Shown here: in pieces, positions 43,489 to 53,394 of the stretch
Position numbering within the stretch: position 1 is the stretch's first letter
Layout of the letters: each line of letters starts with the position of its first letter
Assembly: GCA_043228905.1 (NCBI GenBank)
Contig: JBHGNT010000011.1
Location: 1,240,001 to 1,304,000 of the forward strand
Direction of reading: 5' to 3'
Length of the DNA: 64,000 nucleotides
Source: Azolla caroliniana
Lineage: Eukaryota > Polypodiophyta
Notes under the pieces: generated by a model
The model's database searches: none
Told to the model about the DNA's origin: nothing
Seen by the model: only the letters and a program-made list of their open reading frames with translations
Program-made: the position numbers and the translations under genes

Positions 43489-45075
43489 ATGTTGTGTTGT
43501 AATATCACTACAACTAGTAGTCGTAGTAATGTTGATGATGGTTTTGGGGTGAATTGGAAGCTTGTGGGGGAGGTCTCACTAGTGGTGGCAGCGGTCGCGA
43601 TACTCCTAGTGTTGTGTTGCTTCGCGCTCCGGATGTGTAATTGCTACGCGTGTATCCAAGCTTGCATACTCCACTATCTTCCTCCTCCTCCACCACCGGC
43701 CGAAGGCCAGCCTCCCCCTCCACCGCCACCTCCATCTCTTACCGATGCTCCGCCGGCCCCCGGGCCGCCACCGCCACCACCACCACCACCACCTCCTCCA
43801 ACCGTCATATGTTGTGCCCCTCAACAACCTCCTCCAATGCTAGCACGATGTTCACGTATGATATATATCTTTCTCCCTCCCTCCCTTTGGTAACATAAGT
43901 TATAACTTATAACTATGTGTATGTAAAATAACCCGACAATGGCCCCGCCCGCCCCGACCATCCTTCCCACTCATTCTCGCTTTCTCTGTTTCCATGGCCG
44001 AAATGTTTTTCATTGCAATCTTGGTATTTTGTATCTTTATTTAGGGCTTCTTGATTCCCATTTCTTGAGAGCATCCTAACACCTTATGAGATTCCTATAG
44101 GTTTGGTTTTTATATAGAACTTTGGGCTCTCTAGAGAACAAGTGGACAAACTATAAAAATGGTCTCGCACAACACATGATGGCCTCTCATGCGAACTTAC
44201 AATTCTTCTCTCTTGAGGAGGGCATGGGTTCAAATCCTCCAAAACCTACTAGTTTCGTAGGTCATATTTGACCTTCGAGAGTAATAATAAAATCAATCTT
44301 GCTCATCTCTCATTGTGTATTTGTTGAAACATGAGAATACCAAAAAACCCCTTGTTGTCCCTCCAATAGTGAGGAATCTTATAAGAAGCTTAATCCTCTA
44401 ATTTTTTGTGATACTATTTGATAAACAAGAAACTCCTATGAGAACAATGTGCCGAAGTAGCTAATTACTTGCTAGAATTGGCAAGTCAATTTTCTATTTG
44501 GCCTACAACATAGCTTTTGTGGTACTCCATGGAGACCATAAAAGCAAACACCCATTTCTCATACTCCAATCCGCATTTCCATTATTTCTACAATGCCCCT
44601 TGTCAACCCTTGAAATAGAGAAGAGGGGGATGGGGTTTTCATATAAATTGCTATAAATAACTCAAATAATTGTCGATCGGTGTTGACCCTAGTGAAATTA
44701 AAGGGAGATAATGGAAATTGTAAGGGCTTTTGACGAAGTAAAGAAAACCTCAATGGTATTTCAAGGGTTTCGCCTAAATGAAATTGTGCATAACATAGAA
44801 AAAAATACTTGGAATTCTAATTTTTGGATTCCACACTCTAGGTTTTTTATGGTTGATTTTTTCTAGTCAGGGGTCCCCCTTTTTGTGTTTTATTGTATGT
44901 CTTTCTTTGCAATGAAGTATGCATTATATTTATGATGTTTTTCTAACATCCTTTTCTTTTACTCTTCTTTTGTTGTCTAGCATATAATCCTAATTGCACC
45001 TGCAACCACCATTGCGATCCACCAACATCATGTTCGAATTATGCTTATTATGACTATTGTAATAGATATTGTTGA
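43489..45075 (+). CDS. Predicted two-exon gene: small Cys/Pro-rich single-pass membrane protein
   Basis: Exon 1 is 43489-43855 and exon 2 is 44981-45075. The intron has a donor at 43856 (GTATGA) and an acceptor at 44980 preceded by a long pyrimidine tract (TCTTTTGTTGTCTAG). Joined, they give 153 aa in one frame. Residues 1-25 are polar. About 27-48 form one hydrophobic helix (VSLVVAAVAILLVLCCFAL). Then comes a Cys cluster (MCNCYACIQAC), a polyproline region and ICCAPQQPPP. Exon 2 adds a Cys-rich tail (NPNCTCNHHC, then DYCNRYC) ending at TGA 45073. The phase match and the persistence of Cys enrichment across the junction support splicing. I do not recognise the family. The intron hosts a SINE. 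Expression is unproven. Confidence 0.5.
44165..44300 (+). repeat. SINE with a LINE-type 3' hairpin, in the intron
   Basis: A tRNA-like head with B-box GGGTTCAAATCC (44227-44238) is followed within 20 bp by TTCGTAGGTCATATTTGACC (stem 44260-44273), the same 3' end as the LINE fragments at 40827 and 46272. It is then followed by TAATAATAAAATC. The A-box is poor (GATGGCCTCTCATGCG). Confidence 0.55.
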
Positions 45076-45418
45076 TTGCCACTCCACATCATGTTAGTAT
45101 CAAATCCATATCAAATCATTCCAAAACGCAAAGACAAACTACATTGATATTGTTATGGGTGCTCGAGAGTTCAAGCATTGTGTTATTCTTCATAACTTTC
45201 CTAATTTAATTGAAATCTTTGAGTTCATCCATAATACATTTATAGTGTATATGTGTCTTCCACATCTTAACAAAGTTGTAATTGAAATTATAGTCATTTT
45301 CTTGCTTTGAGATAGATATAACTTTTTAATGTCCATGGGAGAGCAATTGTGATCAATGAGATGGGACCTAGACTCAAACTTGGGTTCTCTTAATTTGATG
45401 GTTTTGACGTTATAGTTT

Positions 45419-45420
<2 letters not shown>

Positions 45421-45470
<50 letters not shown>
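45421..45470 (+). repeat. (AG)n microsatellite, 25 units
   Basis: The 50-bp perfect dinucleotide run lies between the small gene and the MITE. Confidence 0.95.
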
Positions 45471-45475
<5 letters not shown>

Positions 45476-45484
45476 TAGCTAGTT

Positions 45485-46053
45485 ATGGGCCTCATTCGGT
45501 TTGGTTTCTTTGCCTCGAAACCAAATCGAATAAAACCAAACCATATATAGGAAACAAAACCAAATAGTTATGAATTCCTAAGCCATTTAAACCAAATCAT
45601 TTAAGAAAAGGTAAACCAAAGCATTTAGGGAAAGGTTGAAACCAAACAGAACCATCTAATCACAAATTAAAATCTAACCACATAAGTCAAATTAATTAAA
45701 ATATAAATAAATATAAATATATTAAATTCAATAAGCAAGTCAAATTAATTAAAAAGTTAAATAAAAAAAATACAATTTTTTTTTTAACTAAATTAATTAA
45801 ATCAATTAAAAAATATTAAATAAACCATTTAACTAATAAACTATTAAAGAAATATAAAAAAAATTAACAAAAAACCAAACCACTTAAACCTATAAAGCGA
45901 TAAACCCGAGTTTTTGAACCAAACTAAAATAAAACCAAACCGTTTAATAATAATTGAACCAAACCAAACCATTTAATTATCTTGGAACAATAAACTGTTA
46001 AACCATGGTTTACAGTTCAATTTGGTTCGGGTTTGTGCCAAAACCGGGCTCAT
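45485..46053. mobile_element. Non-autonomous hAT-like MITE
   Basis: This AT-rich 569-bp element is flanked by AGCTAGTT on both sides (45477-45484 and 46054-46061), an 8-bp target duplication as made by hAT transposases. Termini are imperfect inverted repeats: ATGGGCC...CGAAACCAAATCGAAT on the left pairs with the complement ATGAGCCCGG...CGAACCAAATTGAACT of the right. The interior is dense in AAACCAAACC-type motifs and has no coding capacity. Confidence 0.7.
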
Positions 46054-46060
46054 AGCTAGT

Positions 46061-46130
46061 TGTAGCTCAATTGGTGAAGTTTTCCAATAGAGAGCAAAAG
46101 GTCATGGGTTCCATAGTGACATCTAGTAAA
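46061..46130 (+). repeat. tRNA-derived SINE, family 1, truncated
   Basis: GTAGCTCAATTGGTGAAG (A-box) and GGTCATGGGTTCCATAGTG. The B-box region is shortened by a deletion relative to the copies at 46695 and 46829. Confidence 0.55.
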
Positions 46131-46246
46131 TTAAGTGGTAAAAAACAAAGAGGTATATATGTTTGCCACTAGTTTAAGGTACTTACAACAAGGAGAGAAA
46201 GGGTGAGCCTAATAGTTGTAGCCTAGTTTGTGTAGAGAGAGGGAGA

Positions 46247-46650
46247 GAGAGATTATATTATCGTCTTTGGAGGTCAAATATGACCAATGAGACCAACAAT
46301 ATTACATTTCACGTGATATGTATGAAAGTGAGTAGCGACTCTCAATGTTCAAGAACCTTACCAATGAATGTTGCAATCGAGAGTGCACATTGTAGTTGTG
46401 AGAGAAATTCGTGCAAGGATTGGGCTCGATCAGAGAGATGTGGAGAGCATGGTCGAATATGATCAAAGGCAGAGCATTGTATCAAAATGTGATAATCAGA
46501 CTCTCGAACTTGTTTAGGGTAAAGTGTGCATAGCCGGCCACTCTCGTCACTTGTGCCCCAACGCCCTGTCTCACATCGCAATGCATGTGAGGTAAGTCGC
46601 ATGGAAGCAATGGTTCGAATGGAAAATAACCGGATGGCCTCTAACATGTA
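46247..46650 (-). pseudogene. LINE 3' fragment (C-terminal Cys-His region and 3' hairpin)
   Basis: In minus sense it starts GATACATGTTAGAGGCC (same base as 34574). It encodes ALRCETGRWGTSDESGRLCT and YHILIQCSAFDHIRPCSPH and ends with GGTCATATTTGACC (46285-46272) and a CT-rich tail. The region corresponds to the GVPREERICRLCHIE zone of the LINE at 50.2 kb. Confidence 0.7.
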
Positions 46651-46656
46651 TCCATG

Positions 46657-46687
<31 letters not shown>

Positions 46688-46694
46688 TGCTTAG

Positions 46695-46785
46695 ATGAAT
46701 GTAGCTCAGTTTGTAAGGTTGCCCAATGAAAACCAGTTGGTCATGGGTTCAACCCATGCATTCCATAGTGGCATCTATTGAAATA
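46695..46785 (+). repeat. tRNA-derived SINE, family 1
   Basis: A-box TGTAGCTCAGTTTGTAAGG, B-box GGGTTCAACCC (46756-46766), then CATTCCATAGTGGCATCTA. It is flanked by GA-rich microsatellites. Confidence 0.65.
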
Positions 46786-46828
46786 AGAGGTGCCTATGGA
46801 GTAAGAGAGAGAGATAAACAATTGCTCA

Positions 46829-46920
46829 GATGGATGTAACTCAGTTGGTAAGGTTGCCCAATGGAGACTAGGTGGTCATGGGTTCAACCCCTACATTCCA
46901 TAGTGGCATTTAGTAGGGTA
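46829..46920 (+). repeat. tRNA-derived SINE, family 1
   Basis: ATGTAACTCAGTTGGTAAGG and GGTCATGGGTTCAACCCC, about 85% identical by eye to 46695-46785. It ends CATAGTGGCATTTAGT. Confidence 0.65.
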
Positions 46921-46955
46921 AGCTAATTACAATAAAAAAGAAAGAGAGAGAATAT

Positions 46956-47005
46956 TGTTATAGCTCAATTGGTAAGTTTGTTTGAGGGAGACCAAAAGAT
47001 GGGTA
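46956..47005 (+). repeat. tRNA-derived SINE, family 1, head only
   Basis: TTATAGCTCAATTGGTAAGTT with the following AGGGAGACCAAAAGATGGG. The B-box half is lost. Confidence 0.4.
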
Positions 47006-47261
47006 AATGTCCAGCCTTGCCTTGTCACTATTTTATAAAAAAATTCATAAATGCACTCAACCCGTGAATCGAGGGTCTTCCAGACCCTAAACTCTTTTCA
47101 AAAATCCTAGATGATCACGACCATCCTCTATTTTATATCTAAAGAAAAAAGAAAAGTAGAGAAATGAGAAAAAAGGAAACAATAAAGAAAAGTAAAAAAA
47201 GAACAGAGAGAAAACATTTCTTTTTGGGGGAGAATTTGAAATCTCTTTGTCTCTCTCTTTG

Positions 47262-47340
47262 ATCGTAATTAGTTTACCCTAGTAGTAAGTTGTTACACTA
47301 CAAGCACTACGTCCTAGGTTTGAAACCCAAATTTCTCATC
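47262..47340 (+). repeat. tRNA-derived SINE, family 2
   Basis: A-box-like TTACCCTAGTAGTAAG and B-box-like TAGGTTTGAAACCC, followed by AAATTTCTCATC. A second copy lies at 47511-47592. Confidence 0.5.
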
Positions 47341-47370
47341 TCTTTATTACTTCATACATAACTTGTCGTT

Positions 47371-47460
47371 CACTAGATGTTACTGTAGAATGTAGGGGGT
47401 TGAACCTATGACCCCTTGGGTCTCGATTGAGGAACCTTATCAACTAAGCTCCATCCATCT
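47371..47460 (-). repeat. tRNA-derived SINE, family 1, inverted
   Basis: On the minus strand GGAGCTTAGTTGATAAGG and GGTCATAGGTTCAACCCC, ending TACATTCTACAGTAACATCT. Confidence 0.6.
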
Positions 47461-47510
47461 ACACAACATTTCTTTCTTTCTTTCTCTCTCTCTCTTAAAA
47501 TTTTTTCTTT

Positions 47511-47592
47511 ATTGTAATGAACTTAACCTAGTGGTAAGTTGTTAACACTACTAGCACTTTATCTAGGGTTGGAAACCCACTTTTCTCACATC
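47511..47592 (+). repeat. tRNA-derived SINE, family 2
   Basis: CTTAACCTAGTGGTAAG and TAGGGTTGGAAACCC; matches 47262-47340 throughout. Confidence 0.5.
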
Positions 47593-47717
47593 TATATTAC
47601 TCCATTGGGAAACACAGGTGAAACTTGGAAAATGGATGGGGTGAACACGTGTGGGAAAAATGAAGGGAAATGATGAAAACGTGTCAAAGGGGCTAAAATA
47701 GGGCCACAGTCTTTGTA

Positions 47718-47741
47718 GATATATATATATATATATATATA
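47718..47741 (+). repeat. (AT)n microsatellite
   Basis: About 12 TA dinucleotide units. Confidence 0.9.
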
Positions 47742-48029
47742 GGTGAAAGCATGGGAGTGGAAACAATTAGCTATGTCCTTCACATAGCTAATTAGCTATG
47801 CAAAAAGCTACCAATGATAACTAGTCTTTTTTTCACCATAATTGAAAACATTAAAATGTTTTAATTATATAAATGAGCACCATAAATGTGCAACATAAAC
47901 ATGCACCATAAATGGAAATGTGCATCATAAACTATATACCAAATTCCTAGGTCCATTATGCATGATCCATTGCCACATCATGTTGGCCATCACTTTGTGA
48001 CTATTCAAGCTTAGATTACTGCCATTGTT

Positions 48030-48430
48030 TGCTCCTATTAAGTTCACTCCTCCATTGCCGCTATTCTACACTCAGTTGCCGCTACTGTTCGGTTCTAGAT
48101 TGTTGCCACTGTTCGATCCAACGGAGTTCACTCCTCCATTGCCACCATTCTACACTCAATTGCTGCCACTGTTTGATCCTAGATTGCTGCCACTATTCGA
48201 TCCGATGGAGTTCACTCCTCCATTGTTGCCATTGTTCAGTCCTGGATTGCTACCATTGTTCGCTCCGACGGAGTTCACTCCTCCATTGTCACCATTGTAC
48301 TCTTAGTTGCCGCCATTGTTCGGTCCTGGATTGTTGCCATTGTTCGATCTAACAGAGTTCACTCCTCCATTGTCACCATTGTACTCTCAATTGCTGCCAT
48401 TGTTCGGTCTTGGATTGCAATAACTGTTCG
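48030..48430 (+). repeat. About 84-bp minisatellite, five imperfect copies
   Basis: A unit with core GAGTTCACTCCTCCATTG recurs at about 48040, 48125, 48210, 48265 and 48355, interleaved with CACTGTTCG(A/G)TCC-type subrepeats. In one frame it reads as repeats of EFTPPLxPxYxQLLPLF, but that frame has a stop and no start context. I treat it as a minisatellite and not as a gene. Confidence 0.75.
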
Positions 48431-48693
48431 CTCCAACTTGTAGCCATTGCATCTACATCTTCGTTTGTTGATTATGTTGTGTATTGTTGTGTACAATCTT
48501 GTTTATAATCTTCGTCTGTCAAGAACCAGTTTGCATGTGGTTTAGTAACTGGTTATGTGTCTATTTTTTGTTTCAATTTACTAATGAATATTTCAAATCA
48601 AATGGAAGGGGAAGGAGGGTGTTTACCAACAACCCTCATGGATCATCAGGATAGGGATGATGCTATGAGTACACAATAAGCAATACGAAAGTA

Positions 48694-48966
48694 TTGGGCA
48701 GAAAAAAAAGGAAACATCATCAAATGTTAAAGGATAAGAAAGACACATTCACTAAAGGTAAGGATAGTATTGGTTGCGATGTAGGTCTGAATACCACTGA
48801 GAAAGGAAGCAATGAGACTACTATCATAGAGAGAAAGGTTGTAGACAATTTCAATGTTCAAACCAAGCACATCAACAATGAAGACGAGAAGGTAGTGCTT
48901 TATGGAATATTAAAGGATCCATCGATAAAGGAGTTAGTTGATTGTGATGGTCTTAATAGTCAATAA
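48694..48966 (+). CDS. Short lysine-rich open frame, doubtful
   Basis: 90 codons starting MGRKKRKHHQMLKDKKD, highly charged, with no recognised domain, no clear promoter and a 5' neighbour made of minisatellite. It ends close to the gypsy LTR at 49039. It may be an exon of a gene interrupted by the element or simply chance. Confidence 0.2.
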   Translation: MGRKKRKHHQMLKDKKDTFTKGKDSIGCDVGLNTTEKGSNETTIIERKVVDNFNVQTKHINNEDEKVVLYGILKDPSIKELVDCDGLNSQ

Positions 48967-49038
48967 TCTCCGCAATAGTTTTGTATCCATGAGCAAGTTA
49001 GAAGATGATATTGTCTTAAAAAGGTCTAGTCTAATGGT

Positions 49039-49457
49039 TGTTAAGCACTTGGAGCGCACCATGACCGGTAATGAAGAAGAGCGAATCAACAAGGACATAG
49101 TATGGCTAAAGGACCTACGAAGAGGGAATGGCAAGAGGAAAGAGGGCTAAGAGACATCCAAGTGTGAAAGGTCTATACCCTAAATGTAAATGCTATATAA
49201 ACCACATGGTGGTGGCTTTGTAAGGGTTCTTCCATTTGTAAAGATCTCCCTATTGATTAAGAGCTAGAGCTTCCTCTCCTCATTCTTGTAACCTTTAAGC
49301 TTAAGAGAGATTAGTGAAGTGTTTAGTTAGAGAACACTAATCTCTCTTCCTTGTTGGTGCTAGACCTCTTAGCAAAGAGGGTTAATAACATATTCATTAC
49401 TCTTATTTTCTATATTCATTACCCTATTGTCTATGAGAGCGAGCTTGAGAGAGTGAG
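49039..49457 (+). repeat. Tat-like 5' LTR, left part
   Basis: Identical in order to 54261-54676. It includes a TATATAAACC box at about 49194 and ends GAGAGTGAG, where the LINE is inserted. The LTR resumes at 51541 with AGAGATATCG, so the empty site is reconstituted exactly by 54261-54828. Confidence 0.85.
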
Positions 49458-51540
49458 AAGAAAGAAAGAAAGATGTATTAACGTCTTCTAAGGCCAAATT
49501 TGGCCCATGAGACAATTGGTTTACAACAATAGAGTATTTATCCAGTCATCATAACTAAAAATAAAATTAAGTAAAAAAATAGAACTTAAACTAAAAGAGT
49601 TCTAGTAGTGTACAATATGTAGTATACTCGAAAGTGACTATACACTAAGCCTAATTTTATTTCCACCCAAGCCTCTCGAAAAGAAGTGGGGGGTCAAAGG
49701 GTCTTGATGTGGGTTCCAATGTAGAGAGTGCCCTAGCCATGGCTTCTAGGCGGTGTAGCTCACGTTCCCTTATTTTCAATATTGCTTCCACATCACGTTG
49801 AGTTGTTTTGAAACCCGGCACCCGAGGACGTCTGGTTCTTCTCTGGTTTTCTGCCTCATCAATGGAAAGGCCGAGTGGTGCAAGTGTGTCGGCATTCGTT
49901 GTCTCCTCAGGTTCCTGAAAAACTGCATTTGTTACATGTTCGTGATCATTAGCAACATTATTGTCAACATTTTGTAATTTATTCTCTCTGTGTTGTTTTA
50001 GCTCTAGAATGTATTTGCCTAATTTCTTTATATCTAGAGTATCTAATAGTTTGGGGAGGGTGGGAGACGGACCAAGTATGTCTTGGTATTTTGCCCTTAT
50101 CTTGGCATAGGTTGGACACTTGCATGTAAAGTGGTACTCATCCTCTATCTCTATGTGACATAACCTACATATCCTTTCCTCCCTAGGGACTCCACTAGTA
50201 CGGCCATTTTCAATCTCAAGTTGGTGAGACGATATTCTAAGTTGTCCAATGGCAACCCTTAGTGCACGTGGTAAGAATACATCTAGATATTTTGGTCGTG
50301 TGATAAAACCTAACTCAGAGAAGTGCATGAAGTGTTTCTTATAGTACGACATTTTAGATGGGAGTGGCTCTAGTGGGATGATCCATTTACATCGAGTGTA
50401 AATTTGCCATATTTCTTGGCGTATTACTTTATTGCGGTTCTCATGAGAGATTAAGGTGTTATCACTCGTGTGGTTGTACCTAAGGGGAGGTAGGTTATTA
50501 ATGTCTAGACCATTCGCAAGAAGCCAAGTCACCATCATGCCATACCATGAGCTAGTATAACCGGACTCATACAATGATCGAGAGGCCTTAAAGGCTTGAT
50601 GAGATATTCGATCATGTGGTTGGCTATGTATCCTATCAATAAAGACTACAAGTTGAAAAAGTGCCTCTACTGGCATTGGGGGTAACGTGAACTCGGCCCT
50701 AATAATGTCATGTGGTACAGTCGATTTGCTTCGGAGTTGGCGTGATAGCATCATCACCAATGGACTCTCTAATTGCGTCCACATGAAGGATGGTAATCCT
50801 GGAGCCCAAACCGCTGATGCATACATGAGGGAGGGGGTCACTAATGAGTCAAAGAGCCACCCTTTAGTCCGTGGCTCTTGAAAGTGTGCTTGGTGGCATT
50901 GTCTCTCTAGGAGTGAGAGGGATGCATGTCCTCTCGTGAGTCTATCCTTCGCTGCCTGTGTCATCGAAAATTTACCTGAGCGGGCACTAAAAGTGACTCC
51001 GAGATATACGTACGATCCAACCACCTCGACTGGGCTATGGGAGATAGTTAGGTGACACTTAGCTCTAACTTGGGCCGATGTGTGGAAGATAAGGACTTTC
51101 GTTTTCCCTAGATTCACTACCAATCCTCGTTGTACACAAAAGTCATCTAAGGCATTGAGGTGCCTCTGTAGGTCGTGTTCGGATTCAGAGAGCAAAACTA
51201 TGTCATCCGCATAGAGCAAGATACGAACCTGCGTATCCCCAAGGACCACTCCGGTGCCTCCCTCACGAGCAATAAAATCTGTGATCTCATCAATGTAGAT
51301 CCCAAAAAGCGTCGGTGATAGGGGGCAACCTTGTTTTACACCAATAGTGCTAGTGAAATGATTGGATAGGCCACCTGGGCATCGGACACACCCGGACACT
51401 TGTTCATATAGTGCGTAGATGGCCCATACCATATCATCTGGTATCCTCAAGCTTTTAAGTCTATCAGACAACCGATCTCTAGGGACTGTGTCAAAGGCTT
51501 TGTGGAAGTCCACAAAACAACAATATAATCTCTTCTTGCG
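49458..51540 (-). mobile_element. 5'-truncated LINE (non-LTR retrotransposon)
   Basis: A single minus-strand frame of about 627 LINE codons runs from 51540 to 49657. RT motifs: CFVDFHKAFDTVPRDRL, GVKQGCPLSPTLFGIYID and the catalytic YADDIVLLSES (about 51215). A C-terminal CRLCHIEIEDEYHFTCKC finger (about 50160) and a basic tail follow. The first eight codons of the longer open frame come from the LTR. 3' UTR: hairpin GGCCAAATTTGGCC (49505-49492) and a (TTTC)n tail. The truncation lies inside RT and there is no clear TSD. The ORF is otherwise intact, so the insertion is young. Endonuclease and ORF1 are missing. Confidence 0.85.
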
Positions 51541-51689
51541 AGAGATATCGTGCTTAATCATCTATCAATTGTTAAGTGAGTGTGAGGCTCGGAGGTGTCC
51601 GGCACCATCTTCACCCGATTTGCCATCAAAAGGGTATACGCCGGTCCGAACTCTGCAAATGACATCGAGGAGTTAACTCCATCGATACA
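51541..51689 (+). repeat. Tat-like 5' LTR, right part
   Basis: Matches 54680-54828 with a handful of differences and ends CATCGATACA, 19 bases before the PBS. Confidence 0.85.
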
Positions 51690-51708
51690 TAGATCCTACA
51701 CATCTATT

Positions 51709-51726
51709 TGGCGGCGTTGCCAGGGA
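51709..51726 (+). other. Primer binding site of the Tat-like element
   Basis: TGGCGGCGTTGCCAGGGA, close to the tRNA-Asp-complementary PBS known in Athila/Tat elements (recalled, not aligned). Confidence 0.65.
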
Positions 51727-51779
51727 CCCCCTCCCTTCATGCCTAGAGAACCTAGAACGGCTAACCGAAACTCACCTTC

Positions 51780-52123
51780 TCGCATTCCAAGCACCCTTGG
51801 CAAAGAAAGCCAATAGAAACGCGTGGCACAACAACAAAGTAAGAGATAAAGATCTCATTGAAGGAGACATGGCTCTCAAATTCGCCTCTCAATGGCACAA
51901 AAAGAAGCCTAAATTATGTGGTGAAGGCCCATATGTGGTCTCAGAGATTACCAAGATAGGAGCATGTCACATATGCACGCTCGAGGGCCTCAACATCCCC
52001 AGATTTATCAATGGGAGCAAGCTCAAATGTTACTATGGACCCCTCACCCTCGAAGCTCTAGTCACGGCTCGACAACGAGAAGTGGAAGCCAAACTTAAGG
52101 CATCTGAGGGCCGAATGGTCTGA
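51780..52123 (+). pseudogene. Gypsy integrase C-terminal domain remnant
   Basis: Shortly after the PBS the frame reads NRNAWHNNKVRDKDLIEGDM, PKLCGEGPYVVSEITKIGA and FINGSKLKCYYGPLT, a typical gypsy integrase C-terminus. Gag, RT and the integrase core are deleted between the PBS and here. The frame continues as a short coiled coil (ARQREVEAKLKASEGRMV) to a stop at 52121. Confidence 0.7.
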
Positions 52124-52687
52124 CTCAAAACCGACCTTCTCAATACTCAAGCGAAATTGAAACGACAAGGGGACACCCACCCGGTACCCATGGCTAAGGC
52201 AGTCAACTCTAATGATGGGACAATGCAACTACCATGCTTCACCGACAGCATACCTTTAACGGCAGTAATCAACACAAGAGCATCACTAACTCTTTTCTCC
52301 TTCAAAACATGGGGACTTCTAGGTTGCCCAGACCTTGAAGTATGCAACGACAACTTCCGTGGCTTCGATGGTTCCACATCATGCTGCCTTGGAACCTTAG
52401 TGTGTAATATCAAGACATAATATAGCGACCACTCAATCCGTGTTCGGGTACTCCCACCCGAAGTGATGTACACACAGTGCCTCCTCGGTTTAGATTGGTG
52501 TCACATAAGCGAATGCCTCCTATCGCCAAGCAAGAACATTGTCTCATTCCAAATGGCAAATGGGGCGAGGTCCGAGAACCTCGTTGCAACAACACTCGAA
52601 TCACGTCCCACTGAGCTCGATGAACCCCAAAGCACGAAACCGCCCAACCAAATAGAACGCCAACACCCACCGACCATCCATGACTAG
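52124..52687 (+). pseudogene. Retropepsin-like domain downstream of integrase
   Basis: Reads LPCFTDSIPLTAVINTRASL, FKTWGLLGCPDLEV, then VLPPEVMYTQCLLGLDWCHI. The order strand-turn-(D)TxAS-...-LLG(x)DW is that of a retroviral-type protease, with the catalytic D-T-G altered to N-T-R. A TAA at 52418 splits it. Its position 3' of integrase is unlike the gag-PR-RT-IN order of Tat elements, so it may be a captured or rearranged copy. Confidence 0.5.
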
Positions 52688-53099
52688 AGCAACGCTAACA
52701 TTAGAACAAAGACACCCATGCCACGCAAATAGGTGAACATCCACGTGGTTTTCGTTGAAGGACCACGCCGTGGAGAACGTGCTATTTCGCGAGTCAGAAA
52801 AGCACTCACAACTGCCCAAGGTTGGCACAAAGGCGCCACTAGCTTCTGGGTCCCGAAACGAAGCCGGCTCCCCACCCGTGATCGTACCACGACTACACAG
52901 AACACCCGACAATTCTGCACATCAGTCGAATACCCCGCCTAGGTTAAGGCCATAGAAATCGATAAGACTAAATAGCTAGGGGGTTGAACGCCCCATAAAA
53001 GAACTCCACAAGCCCCCCTCATCCCTTCGACAAAGACGTCACAGGTATGGGTCCTCAAAAATATACAAAGACCCTCGGACAACACTCGAACGACCCACC

Positions 53100-53355
53100 C
53101 CCCGCACCCACCGGTTCGAAGAGAGGTTCTCTACGAACCCCCTAACCCCGGTTTGAGGAGACTAACTCCTCGAACCCCTCCCAACCAGTTCGAGGAGAGC
53201 CTCCCTTCGAACCCCTACCCACCGGTTCGAGGAGAGGTTCTCCTCGAACCCCCTACCCCCGGTTCGAGGAGACTTACTCCTCAAACCTCTACCCACTTAA
53301 CCCCTCCAAACCCCTCACCGGTTCGAGGAGACTAACCCCTCCAAACCCCCCATCC
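53100..53355. repeat. GC-rich minisatellite with hairpin-forming units
   Basis: About six imperfect units of 35-45 bp with the core CCGGTTCGAGGAGA...TCTCCTCGAACCCC. Each unit contains the self-complementary pair GGTTCGAGGAG/CTCCTCGAACC. It lies in the 3' untranslated part of the Tat-like element. Confidence 0.75.
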
Positions 53356-53394
53356 TACGAATAAATTGTTCATGTCATTAGGTCCATACAATAT

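Noticed and set aside
43514-43827. Antisense Trp/Gly-rich frames opposite the Cys/Pro-rich gene
   Set aside because: They arise from complementing the polyproline codons.
48025-48352. Proline/leucine-repeat protein
   Set aside because: Open frames in two registers are a by-product of the 84-bp minisatellite; no promoter or splice support.
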